Source: Chrysoperla carnea (taxonomy: Eukaryota; Arthropoda; Insecta; Neuroptera; Chrysopidae). From it: DNA of 64,000 nt. Below, one piece after another: positions 1-13,400 of this stretch. The notes under the pieces are model-generated. The model had not been told where the DNA came from. It did no database searches and saw nothing but the letters and a program-made list of their open reading frames with translations. Position numbers and translations under genes: made by a program. Location: the NCBI RefSeq assembly GCF_905475395.1, contig NC_058337.1, positions 103,100,368 through 103,164,367 on the forward strand, given 5' to 3'. Positions within the stretch are counted from its first letter, which is position 1. The number at the start of each line of letters is the position of its first letter.

Positions 1-1451
1 TATAGAAAATCCAAAAAACCATTCACATGAGTTGCACCGGTTTGCATATTTGTATCAGAATATCCGCAACAACCAAATTATGTGATGAGAGCCGCAAGTA
101 TTCGTTCGGATTGCTCCAATAGTCATTATTGTATACAAAAATTAATTTTAACATATTGGCAATTGTTTAAACTTTTTTGTATTTACCTTTATATTAATTA
201 ATAATATTTTAATTATGATGAAATAATATTTCAAGCAGTTATGGACAGATCCTATTAAATGGTACTGCGACACTTCTTTCTCTCACCTCACATACACACA
301 CACAAAAACACTCTCTATTTCTCTTGTTTAACACCAACAAAGACTTAATTATGTTCACATAAAAAGTTTCATTTAACAAATATAATATTATTTAATTAAT
401 ATAACTTAATATAATAATTACAATATTAATTTTATTGAATGATGTTTTATCATTATTAATGAATATATAATTTTTTTTAACGCGTTACAACGTTTCTAAT
501 ATATTAATTTATATTAAATTAAATATAGTATGTTATATTAAAATGATTACACCCTGATTAGTTATTAATTATTTATAAATTTGTTTATAATACACTAAAA
601 TCTAAATTAATCTGTTTCTATCAAATATATAAATATATTTAAGATAAAAAAGAGCAATAAATCGCAGAAAAAATAAACTTTTTAGTGATCGAATAATGAT
701 ATAAAAAATTTGATGTGTTTCAATCTATCATTACCAATATTTCGATTCACTCTCAAATTTCCCTTCATTTTATTGAACATTAAAATATTTATGCGATTCC
801 TCTTCTTACGGGTGAATATTCTAAACTGATAAAAAATAAAACTTATTCCGTATAAAAAAAATAACTGCCTTTATTGAAATCGTTCTTCCTATTTGAAAGA
901 TTCTAAATTAAATATGATCATATCTCTAAACTTAACACTATCCGCTCCGTGTATGAGTTATATTTCAGGGAGTTACGGCTCTCTACTATTAATATAATTG
1001 TAAGGATGAACATATAAGTCTATGGATTGTATTATATGTTTTACATTTAAAAAATATTTATACAATTTCGTTTCTTATTTTCACAATTTCAAATGCAATT
1101 GTTATTTTTTAATAATTTTAAATTGAAAGTTAGTCATAATTTAAATAAAACGCTTGATTTATTGAAAATTTTATAAGATAACAGAGCTGTAATCAATTTA
1201 GCTGCCCCATCCACCTACTACTCTCAGTGCCAATACGTCAAATCCAAATAGACCAGAATATGCCACAATATATTAGTACCCGATCGCACGAAAGTGAATC
1301 TGAACAAATTATCGGATCGATTTATAAAAAGTTATTTTTAAATTTGATTGAAAATGGAATTGATTCATTTAGATTTTATTGTATTTCTACATAAAAATGT
1401 ATGTAAAAATTATAAATAATAATAAATTTTATTGTTTTGTGATGTGTATAG
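1..1451. other. Patronin intron/upstream DNA, no confident exon
   Basis: AT-rich non-coding sequence upstream of the first Patronin exon visible here, and presumably Patronin intron. Around 940-1150 it resembles 45330-45560, part of the inverted-repeat element in the importin alpha intron: both have a segment reading roughly TTTCTTATTTTCACAATTT within a similar context, so this may be a decayed relative. A possible short exon near 58-130, after a CAG acceptor, has an open frame but no donor in the phase that the 1452 exon needs, so it is not called. Confidence 0.4.
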
Positions 1452-4400
1452 GAGATAACAGATGATGCACAAACAGTTGAAAATAAATGGCTGAATCCAG
1501 AGAATGGTGGTGATTCAAGTCATTTTATTGAAACTAGAAAAACACCTGACATTGAAAATATGGATTTAGAACAATATCAACAATCATTAGCAATGTAAGT
1601 ACAGTAGTTAAATGTAATTCATTTATTTAAAAAGTATACTAAAGTTTAGTTTATATCAAAGTATTAATATGTTAATTGGCGTCTTCATCACCCTTGCTAA
1701 AGGCATCTGGCAAGGCCTTTATTTGATGTAAGTTAAGTTTAATACCGATCCATATTCACAAAAGTAGATATGGTTTTATGAAAACATAATAGATGCCGAC
1801 AATTCTTTTAATTGTAATGATTAGTTTTTATTCTCTGCCGGTGAGCAAATGTTAAAAAATCATAGAATTCAAGTCAATCAATCATAAATCTGATTATCTG
1901 AAAATTAGAGACATTTTGTCAATGTAAGTTGTAAATTAAATTAGTAACATATTAAGAAATGGTCTAAACTAGACGCCATGCGATAACGAAAAGTAATGTT
2001 TGTATTGAGAATGTGTTTTGTTTTTTTGTTTTGTTTGTTTCAGTTTGTTTTTATTTTTTTTATTATGTAATAGATGCTTTTATATCTTTATAATATATTA
2101 ATTATACTTCTGGATGAGATTTCAGCGAATATTCAAAGCAATTTATTAACTTCATATCTTCTATTGGATATTGAAAATGATGATTGTTCAATTTTAAATA
2201 AATAAAATAAGATATTCAAAATAGAGATTTAGTATTGTAGAATTAAAAAAGTAGTGAATTAGTACGAATCCCTAAAATGAAACTTTTACTTTATGTGACG
2301 GAACTTTTCTTTCGTGTGAGATATTCAATATATATCAGAACACATCATGAAACTATTTACTAGAGTTTTTTTAATCAAATTGTGTTTGACTGTCAATACC
2401 CATTTTTTTTCTTGAAATATAATATTGCTAGATAAAATAAGAAAAATCCAGATGTAATATCAACAAAAAAATTTTAAAATAATAGAAGTGGTGCTTGCAC
2501 TTGTAAAACAATAAAACTGGGTAGTTAAAATTGATATGAATTTCTTCTAATGAAGAAGTTATAAGAATTCAAAGATTGTTGCCAGTCGCTTTTATTTCAA
2601 AATAGAGTGATATATGTAATCTCTAGGGCGATACTGAACAATGACGTCACGTGGCCTCGAAAATGTGCCCATTCAAACACAATATTCAGAGTTATGAAAA
2701 TTCGTTACAATACTTAATAATTCTATGGTTCGAAATACCATTAAATATCTATAATGAAATAAGAATGAAAAATACTTTGATTTATTAGTAGGGAAAATTA
2801 TTAATAACTCCAAAACTGTTCATTATTTTTTGTGTGCCTATTAAGACATTTATTCACAATGTTTAGAGCCACCATATAAAAAATTCAGACACTTTAGCTT
2901 GGAACCAATTTCCATAAAGTTTGTACGTGGTTATTTCTGATACAATGAATAATCCATAAAAAATAAATTATTCAAGAAATATTGATTTTTATTCTTTTAA
3001 TTAAATATGTGAATCTTGAGTACAAAATATCACGCCTAGTTTTCCTATCTATACCACTATGACAACAGAAAAGCTACATTCGTGCAAGATTTTCTTACCT
3101 TCTTCCAGATGAAATGAAAACTTTTTTCACATAAAATTCGTACGAATTAAAGTACATGTATCACTTTAAAGATAAAATAATATTGATTACAGTTTATCAA
3201 AAGCATATTAAAAAAAATAAAATAAAATAATCATTTATTCATTCATTAGATGTTGACAATTTTTAATTTTTCAATTGATGAGTCATGTGCACTTGACCTA
3301 GTAGGTAATTTTAAAAACCGGTTTTGAAGTCATGAATAATTATTAGTTATTAGAGTATTAAATAATAAAATTTTTATGTTTAATTAATTAGTGAGTATTA
3401 AGATATGGTGGTGCTATTTACATTTAATAAATGTAGTGAAATAATAAGTTTGAAAAAATCAAAAACTTAAAAATATTTTGTTTTATTGATAATTTTAACT
3501 TGGTAGTTTTCTTTTGTCCCTAAACTTCACCTGTGAATCTAATAGTCAAGTGAAAAAATTATTCGGAACTAACAATAAGCTGCAAAAGCAGAGTGGATTG
3601 ACTTCATACTTATTAATTTAAAAATTTTAATAATATTTTAATAATAGGTACATTTGGGGTAATATTAGGAAGTATTTTTCTCGTAAAGTGGAAGTTAATA
3701 GATTCTTATTAAAAAAAATCGTATTATTCAATCGTATGGTGTAAAAGTGAGATATGAAAATGCATGCTATCTCTGTCAACACCATCTTACTCTGTTTAAT
3801 ATACAATAGCATTCACTGTATATAATTCCATTTTATTTTGGGACTAGCTTATTCAATAAATTAAAATTGGCTACATTTTGCTGAAATTGAATACTCCAAG
3901 TTGGTTACAAGCATCCGATTCGATTAAAATATTTGAAATTTTAAGGAATATTTTTCTGAAAATTTATCTGATATTCTGATTTTTCTTAGCTCAAATCAAT
4001 AAATATTAATTAAACTACTCAGTACTTTTTATCACCCAATATTTTCAACTTTTTTTGTGGTATTCTCAAACTAGCGTTTTAAGAAATAGCAATTACCGAG
4101 AGCAAAGAAAAACTCAACCAGAAGTATTTAGAATAGTTTTGCATCCATGAAATAAATTGAATGGTGATATGTTGAGCTTTACAACAATAACATAAAATGA
4201 TTTTATAAATTCTTTAAAGGATGAATAATAGTTTACATGATATACAAGTGGATATACAACGTTTAGCATCACAACAGAATCAAATCCAACATCAAAATTT
4301 ATTACAACAGCAACAACAACATATGGCCTTTATTTTATCACAGCAACAACAACAACAAACTCAACATCAACAACCCCAACAACCGATGTACCATTATGGT

Positions 4401-7400
4401 TCACATCATAATATATCAACACAATCAGCTAATGCTCAACATTTAAATCAAATGCATAATATGTTTAGTTCTGTATCACATATACCACATCATCAACAAC
4501 AACAACAACAACAACAATTATTTAATAATACGAATAGTAATGTTGGTAGTGGTGGGGGTGGGGGTGAATTTTATTTGCATGATAATAAACAACAAACGTC
4601 TTCATCATCTTCACCTATACAACGACGTACATGGTCATCACAATCACCAGGTCAACAACAACAACAACAATTAAATAATAATGTTAATAAAACAACGTGG
4701 AAGGCTACAAGTGATAATAAACCACAAACTTTGTCACAACAACATTTACAAGATTTACAGAGGTATTTAACATATTTTGTAAATTAATAAATAATTATCA
4801 ATTTTATTTTTAATTTGCTTTAATTGTGTTTTTATTTTATTTTAACTCGTTTGTGAAGCATGTTTGTTTGTGTATTATATGTTTAATATATCAAATATAC
4901 ACAGGGTATTTATATTTAAAATATTTGTATAAACATTGGAAATTGGGAAAAAATAGAATTTAAATAATCAAAAATGGTTCTTTATTAGTTAATTTTAAAT
5001 CTAAAAAATGGTTTGATTTGAATGCTCGCACTTATGCTTAGTCTGATTTGATCAGTTGATCAGAGCTCCCACAATCCTTTATTATTAGGTTTTGTTCTTT
5101 TCTGAATCATTGGAATAGTTAGTCATCAGTCATAATAAATATGAATTTATGCATCTAGGTGTTAATTGCAATGCATTGCTATGATTGGCTACCATACAAT
5201 TTCTCCCTAGAACACACGGTACTACAGTCACGTATCTATAGTACCAACAAAATAAGTCGAAAATCCCTAAATCTTGGAAAAAATCGAATTTTTTTTTTAC
5301 ACCGGCTGTTCTGCAATAAGTATTTTCAGAGATAAATAAGAGAATATATTGTTTTGATCTTTTGACAACAAAATTATAGAAAATTCATATTAAGAAAACG
5401 ACAACAAAATCAAATCAATGAAACAAAATTGAGAAACATTTTTGATGATCGAATCCATTCTAAAAGTTTAACCAAATATTTTAAATATTACTATTCCTGT
5501 ATCCCTATGGTTTGATAATACATTTATTTTGAAATTTAATTTCTAGGTATCAAAATGGTCAGCAACAATGGTCAACACCTTCATCATCAACGACATCATC
5601 ACCACAACATAGAACACTAGGCGGTCATGGTAGTGTACATCGACAGATATCACACATGTTATCTAGTGGCAGTGGTGATGGTCCACATCAACAGCAACCA
5701 GTGAATTTGAAACAAATTGAACATCAAGATCGTACGCTAACACGCAGTTCAAGTGCATTAATTAATTTGAATACCGGTACTAGTAATAATTATAATAATA
5801 CTGGTGGAAGTGGAGGGGTAGTACCAGTACCAGATGATATGGAACCACAGAATATATCATTTATTGGTAATAATGATACAACAATACCATTAACAGATGG
5901 TATGAATCGTTTAAATATTACATCTGGTACAAGAACATATCGAATACCATCACCTACTAGACAATATCATCATTATCCACATGTATCATCTATTCAACAG
6001 CAACAACAACAACAACAACAACAACAGCAGCAGCAACTGCAACAACTGCAACAACAATTACAAGAACAACAAGATAATAATACTGAACAAAAAGGTAAGT
6101 TTGGCCTTGAATCTATTTTTATTGTTTTAAATATTAAGAATGATTCAGCTAGGGAAAGTGCATCGGGTACTTCTGAGGTTGTTCGAATATTACGCAATGT
6201 AAAACTAGACTTGATACCATGACAAAATTTGAAAGTGAAATAGACCTTTTCATCGATTTGCTTTTGTTTCGAATAGTTGTCAAACATTCAACCTAGGAAG
6301 TTAAATATTTTATCTTTTTCAAGCAGCGCTTTTTGACAAGGAAAGAAGATATAAAATATGTCTTTACTTGATTGAAAACTGTCCGAAACAAAAAAGAATC
6401 ATTTTGTAAATAAAAAGCCCTATTAAAATTGATTAAAAAACGAAGAAGTTCTAAGCATTCAAAGAGTGTTGCCCATCTCCTTTAGCAAAACAAATTTTTA
6501 TATGTATCTTTATGGCGCTATCGGACAATGACGTCACTAGTCTATATTTTCCTGTTTGTTTAATTAGGAGTTTTAAATTTTCATATTTTGCGTACTTCTT
6601 AAAATTTTCAAAACCAACTTCAGTTTTCTGCCCGTGCAGTGAAAATTCTTCACCTGAAGTGATAAAAAAAATTTAGTCATTATTCCTATTGTCTGATATT
6701 TTCGTTCTTTCAGTCGATTACTACCTCGTAAATTTAAACTTTACCATTCAATATTACATTGTTTTTACAAAACAGCAGACTTCTTCAAAGCAAATTGTAA
6801 TTATATTTTATGTTGATTGGAGTTTATTTTTAGATGAAAATAGAAAGAGAATAGAGAAGCTTAATCTTTATGTTAGTAATTTCGATCATGTTTTATACAT
6901 CAAATCGGGTAGCCGACACTATTTCGAACTTGTCATTATTGGAGAAACATCTTCGAAATGTGATTTAAATATGTATTATAAAAAAATATTTGTTTCGTTA
7001 TAGGTTTTTATATATCATTCGATGATAACGAACAACAGCCAAAACGTCCAAAACCACCGTTACGTGGTATCAAATCACGCTCATCACCTAAAAAAGAACG
7101 TTCATCAGATGACTTAAAAACAACACACGACCGTGAACGTGATCATGACAATGTTGATAATATATTATTAAGAAAATCATCATCAACGCTTTTAAATCGT
7201 AATAATAGTAATATTAGTAATACAACAACAGCGAGTACTACAAGTACAAGTAGTAATAGTAATACAAACGATAGTAAAATTAGAGAGAAAAGTCCATCAG
7301 CTGCTATTATCATTGGTTCGGAACCAGATCCGAATTCATTAGATGAAATGGAAAAGAAAAAAGAACGTATTATGTTATTATCATTACAACGACGACAACA

Positions 7401-10400
7401 GCAAGAAGAAATGAAAGCACGTAAAGAAGCTGAGATAATAGCGCGACGTGAACATGAAAAACAAAAAGAGGAAGAACGACAACGTAAAAAGGAGGAACAA
7501 GCGCAAAGAAGACAAATTATATTAGAACAATATAAATTAAAGAAAGCTATCGAAGAAGCTGAGCGTGAAGTAAGTAGTACCTATATAAATATTATGTTTT
7601 TTTAAGATCATTTTTAGCATGTCAAACGATTAGCACAGTATGAGTATCTCATTGGCGCCGCTATATTGTTTCTCCTCGTCGACACCATTAGTAGGAATCA
7701 CATCACATTTTCAGTAAACATTTGTTTGTCGATTTGACAGAAAACGATATAAATGTTTCGTTAATTCTAATCCTACCCTAATCCCTTGGACCAAATATGT
7801 TATTTAGTTATAAATGTGATAACTCCATTAACAGTTTAAAATACTCTTGAAAATTTCTCCCTTTTTTTAAAATAATTTAACTAAGCTAATAATCTGGCAT
7901 TTGTTTTTGCAAAATCATTCGAATTAAAATGAATTTTGTTTCAGGGCAAAATACTAGATAAAACGGAATTAATGAATACAATAATGAAATCAACGCCATC
8001 AACTCCATCTACATCGACTTCATCATCATCAACTAAACTACGTGGTAAAACAACTGGCAGACCCAGACCCAAAACAATCCATGTTGATACTGGTAGTGTT
8101 GAATTAGCCGAAGGAATGTTAACCCCAAGTAGTAGAGGGAAAAAAGGTTCTACGTCGAATTTAAGTAAGTTATCAAGGGAAATGATTCTTTTATATGCGC
8201 TTTATTAGATACAGCTATTCGTTAAGAATGGAAAGATGCCGGTTTTTCGTGTGTGCATAACAAAACAACCCTTTCTCCGAGTTACTCACTATTAAAGGCT
8301 ATTTTTATATTTTTAAGTTACAAAGCAACCAACACACATACAAATTACACTTTTTTACAGACCGAGTGCCTGATCTTTTGAATACTCAAAATAGAGATAG
8401 TTTTAAATGTGGAATGAGAAATTTTATACAGCCGTAGGTGTTATACAGTTTGGCAACCATTTCGTTAACAATTTATAATATATGAAGTAAGACGTTCTTA
8501 TGCATAAAACAAAGAAAACAACACCGCAGTGATATATAGCAGTCACATAGCAAGACAGGTTTGGTGTGGTGTATCTATTGACAATGATCATACCACATAG
8601 GAGACAGTGCCTTGAATAAAGCATGATCGCTGTCAATAGGCACACGAAATATGCCTGGCTATATGATTGGTATACAACACTACTGTGTTGTTTTCTTTGT
8701 TTTATGCATAAGAACGTCTTATTTCATATGTTTTACTCTTCTTACTTCATATATTATAAATGGTTAACGAGATGGTTGCTAAACTGTATAATGCAGAGAG
8801 CTACAAAATAACTCATAGTCGTGACTAGTAAGAGATAGGGAAATTTATATTATAACACGTTATTCTTGATAAAGTAAAAAACAAATTATGTTAAAACTTC
8901 TTTCCGCAGAATTTATTAAGTTTGTGGAGAAATGTTTAGAACAAAAGCTGTTAATTTTTTTTATAAAGAAGAATGTTCTATTTTTTTTTCTCTTATCAGA
9001 AATAGCTCAGTTACGAAAATGAGTTATTTTTTTACCCCCAGCATTATGTAACATCTGTAAAAAGATGATTTATTCATATTAAAATCGTTCGGTCTATAAA
9101 AAAACACTGTATTACATTTATAAAACACGCAAACTATGTTATGAATTTTTTTTTTTTAATTTTCTAATACCTATATTTTATTTTTACTTTATTTTTTAAA
9201 TTTTATTTTTGCATATTTTTTTTTAAAGCTTTATTTTTATTTTTTATTTATTTATAGCAAGAGATTTAAACTCACATACATCATATAATAATAATAATAA
9301 TAATACAAATACAATGTCATCAATGAGACGTGATTACTATCGTGGATCACATGATAGTTTAGCTGATACCACATCTAGTTCATTATATAGAGGTATTTTA
9401 TCATTTATTTTTATTAAATTATCATTTTTTTATATATATTCTAAAAAACAAATTCTGCATAGGCATTTTAATTTTTGTAAATTCTGCAAAATAAATTACC
9501 AAATATATTTATTGTAAAACTAATAATTACGAATTTATTAAATATAGATTCACCAGATGATGGTCGAGGTGCATCACCATGTTGTAGTGTTAATCAAACA
9601 TTAGGACGACGAGCATCTTATAAAACATCTAGGGGTATGTCCATTAATTTTATCTTAATTTTATCACAATAATAAATACTAATTAATCACTTTTAAAATA
9701 TATAATTTTAAAAATTTATTTTTATCATTTAATTTATTATTTAAAAAAAAATTAAAAATCTATTATTTTGCATCATATTTTATAATAAAAATGCTTATTA
9801 TATGTGTGAATAGTTTGTATATGCTTATGTTTGTATCAAAGAGAATCAGATAGAGAAGAAAACTGAAAAAGATCTCTGGTGGTAGAGTATTTTTACTTAT
9901 TTGCAACTGGCATTTCTTAATTTGTTGTGAAGCTTCTTCTTTTGTTTCCTAATGTCACTTGATTGCTGAGGGATATCACCATTAGAATGGAAAATATTGG
10001 GATTAAAATTAGAAACATTTATATGTGTTTTTGTAGAATGGGTTGTATTAGACATTCCGAAGTAATTACGCACGCATGAAGTTCCATAAATTCCAGTTAA
10101 ATTTGCTTTGCCAGTCCTCAAAACGGTCGTTGTATATGCTGTAAGATCTAAAAATGCTAAATTTTTTGATAACTTAATATAAAATAATTCTAGATCAAAA
10201 TCAATAAAGAAAACTTATTGTGATTGAGAGTCTAAAGCGTATCCGGACTCGCGTTTGAATAAAGGTAGTTTTCAGGCTGTTACGGTCTAATTAACGTGAC
10301 TTAGGTAAATTTTAACCCGGAAATCTAATTTCAGGTGAGAAGGGCATTATAAAAAGTTTGCTTATGAGCCCAGTTGACTCTAGAAACATGTAATCAAAGT

Positions 10401-13400
10401 TTGATCAAAAGTCTGGTTAAGTGTTGTTTTCTCTTTAAAACCTTTACAAAAAAAATGGTGCTTATTGAATTAAAAAATCCTCTTATTGTCACTACTTATA
10501 AAAATTTTCAGAAAGATCTTAAAATCGATTTTTCGTTGATACAAATTGTGAATAGTAGAAAGATTGAACAAAATGAATCCTTATTGAATTCTATTGATCC
10601 AGTGGCTCTACAAAAATACTTTTTAATAGCTACGTTTTAAAAAATACGATTATATTATTATATCGGAATTTGAGCAATGAAATGAAAGTATGGCAATGGC
10701 CTTTGGAAGTCGGAAAACATTAAATTTTAGCTTTTTGAAGTTCATATCTCGAATATACTACTACTTTTGGATAAAACATCTTGTAAGAGAACTTCTTCTA
10801 TCTCTATCTTAAAACTCTTTGGTGTTGTATATGTTATATATTGCTATTGGAATGTGTTATTGTTCTTGTTGTATTGTTTATATTTGCTGTAATATGTTGC
10901 TATAATATTATTTATATAATAATGTTATTGTTATCATTATTATTACTTATTATTGTTTAGTTTGATAGCTGTTAGTTTGTTGTTTGTTGTTTTTTTTTAC
11001 ATATACTTTTTACAGACAACAATGTAGCTTCTAATGATGGTGGACATATTAGAGGACGTTCTAAATATTCTACATATCAATCAAATTTAAGAGTAGGAGG
11101 TGCTGCTCGTCTTAAATCTAATTCAATGATGAATTTGTGTGGTAAGGATTTAGTTCACATCTATAAAAAAAAATACACATCTCTATACTTTGTTATTCTT
11201 GTTCTTATTTATTAAATTTTATGTTTTATTATTAATTAGGTGATTGGGTTTTTTTTTTTAAATTTTTATTATTATGAATCATTTTATGAAAATTTGGTGT
11301 TAAACATATCTTAACAAGCAAAGAGATTTTGGCATAGATAAGGATAATGACTCCCTTTTCACAATTGGGTTGTTGTATAAAAATAATAATCAATTTTTGT
11401 ATTCAATTTCAATTCTTTATGATAAATGATATTGAACTTCGCCAAAAAAAAACTTAATTAAAATCTATGTATAATTAAATATAAGTTAATTAAAAAAATC
11501 TTTTTATCCGAACGTTTCTCTTTGATAAAGTTTATTAATAGGTAGCGAAATGTAACAAAAACAAACTTAAACTTAAAACGCTCCGTCAAAATCAATCAAA
11601 AAGGGAAGTGATTCTCATTGTTTTCGTGATTTGTTCTATCATGAATTCATTCTGGAAGGATACACTTGGCTCCACCTAAAGTTCTTCTTTTTGTTCTTAA
11701 AATTAAAAATTCTATTCCATAGCACTTTTAGGTCGATTGAATGGATAAAACAAAATTTAATGACATAGATGAAGGCTCTATCAAAAGGGCATAGAAAAAT
11801 ACTTTGAAGATCTACTTTTAAAGGAAAAAAAATATTTGAACGAAAATTATTTTACTTCTTGGTAATTTTTTTACAAAATAGTAAAAGAAACTCATCGGTT
11901 ATATTATTAGATAATAAATAGAATAGACAGATTAGATTTGAGTGATGTCAAATTTTCTATGTTAAAAATTCAATCGGAACAAACTTTTGTTTTTGATGAT
12001 TATTCAAAATAGGTCAAATACAGATCCAAGTCCTTTGCTCTTAGTTAAAGTATGCTTTTAACAACAAGTGAAATTTAATAAAATTTTAAAAACCCCCGAC
12101 AAATGCGAGTTTTTCCTTGTAATTCTCTTCAAACTGAACCGATTTAAAGCATAGCTAAGAACACTCTCCATTAAATTAGCTTAAAAATCAAAATCGGTCA
12201 AGCCGTTTGCTACAATTGCACAAACAACCAGGCAAATATACATTTATGATAACCTATAATACCCCACTTTTTGCGTCGGGGGTTAAAAATTAAAACGTAA
12301 AATGGTTTTTATTTGTTTAGTATATATTTGCTATTATTATGTAATTTATTGATGGTGTTTAAGGAGTAGTATTTGGTGGTGGTTGGAGGATCAGTTTGAT
12401 GGTACTTTATTATTATTAGTATTAAATATTAAATAACAATAATATTTATATAATAATTTATACATTATTGTATAATGTAATGCATGATGCTTTGCAACGC
12501 TTATATATGCTTATAAATGTATTACAGCTTCATTATTATTATTATATGCATGTATTATTTATTATATTATAATAAAAATAATAATAATAAATTTAAATTA
12601 TTAATAAATAACTTTTTTATAAAATAATAATACAAATATTAATTAAAATAATACTAATAATTAATAAAATAAAATAATATTAATATTACTAAAATATAAA
12701 TAATAAGTTAAAATATGAATTAGAGTTTTTAATCATTTTCAGTTTGGGTTGAAATTCAAATTAGGCAGAGAGTATTTATTTCCTGTTCATAAATACATTC
12801 CAAAAAATAGCGAGCTCCATAATTTTTTACTATTCTTGAAAATGGCAAAACAGAGTGGGAATAAATCGTGGAACTATCAAGGAATATGAAGTACAATAAA
12901 ATCTTGAAAACCATCCAACAATAAAATGGATTTATAAGATTATGATTTTTTATTACCTTATACAATGATTTTTATCGAAATTACAATCTTATGATTTTTT
13001 TGATAACTTAAAATATAGTTTAAGTTATTGTTCCTCTAGATTGAATATAAATCGAGGAATCAAAAATTTTCGCCCGATCAAAAATACTCGACCTATAGTT
13101 AAATGAATCCGATTTTTGTATTTTTTGAGTAGGTTTATTAAATTTCTAAACAAAATTTTTTTTAATTTTTCCGATTTTTTCAATAAAGGAAAATACATAG
13201 GGCACTCAAAAAATTACTTTAATAGCGATTTTTGTATTGTAAAGTTTAATAGTTAATTTCACAACAAGTTTAATCGTAAAAATAACAAAAATTATGTGCC
13301 TTTTAATGAATGTTAAATTTCAATGTGGATTTAATCTGTTGTTTTAAAAAAAATTAAATTAATGAAAAAAATATTACACTATACTATGAAATTCGAAATC

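Noticed and set aside
58-130. Possible extra Patronin exon after a TATCAG acceptor, open frame starting YPQQPNYVMRAASIR
   Set aside because: No donor is available in the phase required by the exon at 1452, and no family motif is recognisable.
3627-3812. 61-codon minus-strand frame
   Set aside because: AT-rich, intron-like composition, no motif; lies in a Patronin intron.
5994-6287. Minus-strand Cys-rich frame
   Set aside because: It is the complement of the Patronin polyglutamine tract.
8424-8811. Two open frames on opposite strands with similar peptides
   Set aside because: Both are read-outs of the palindromic MITE at 8440-8793.
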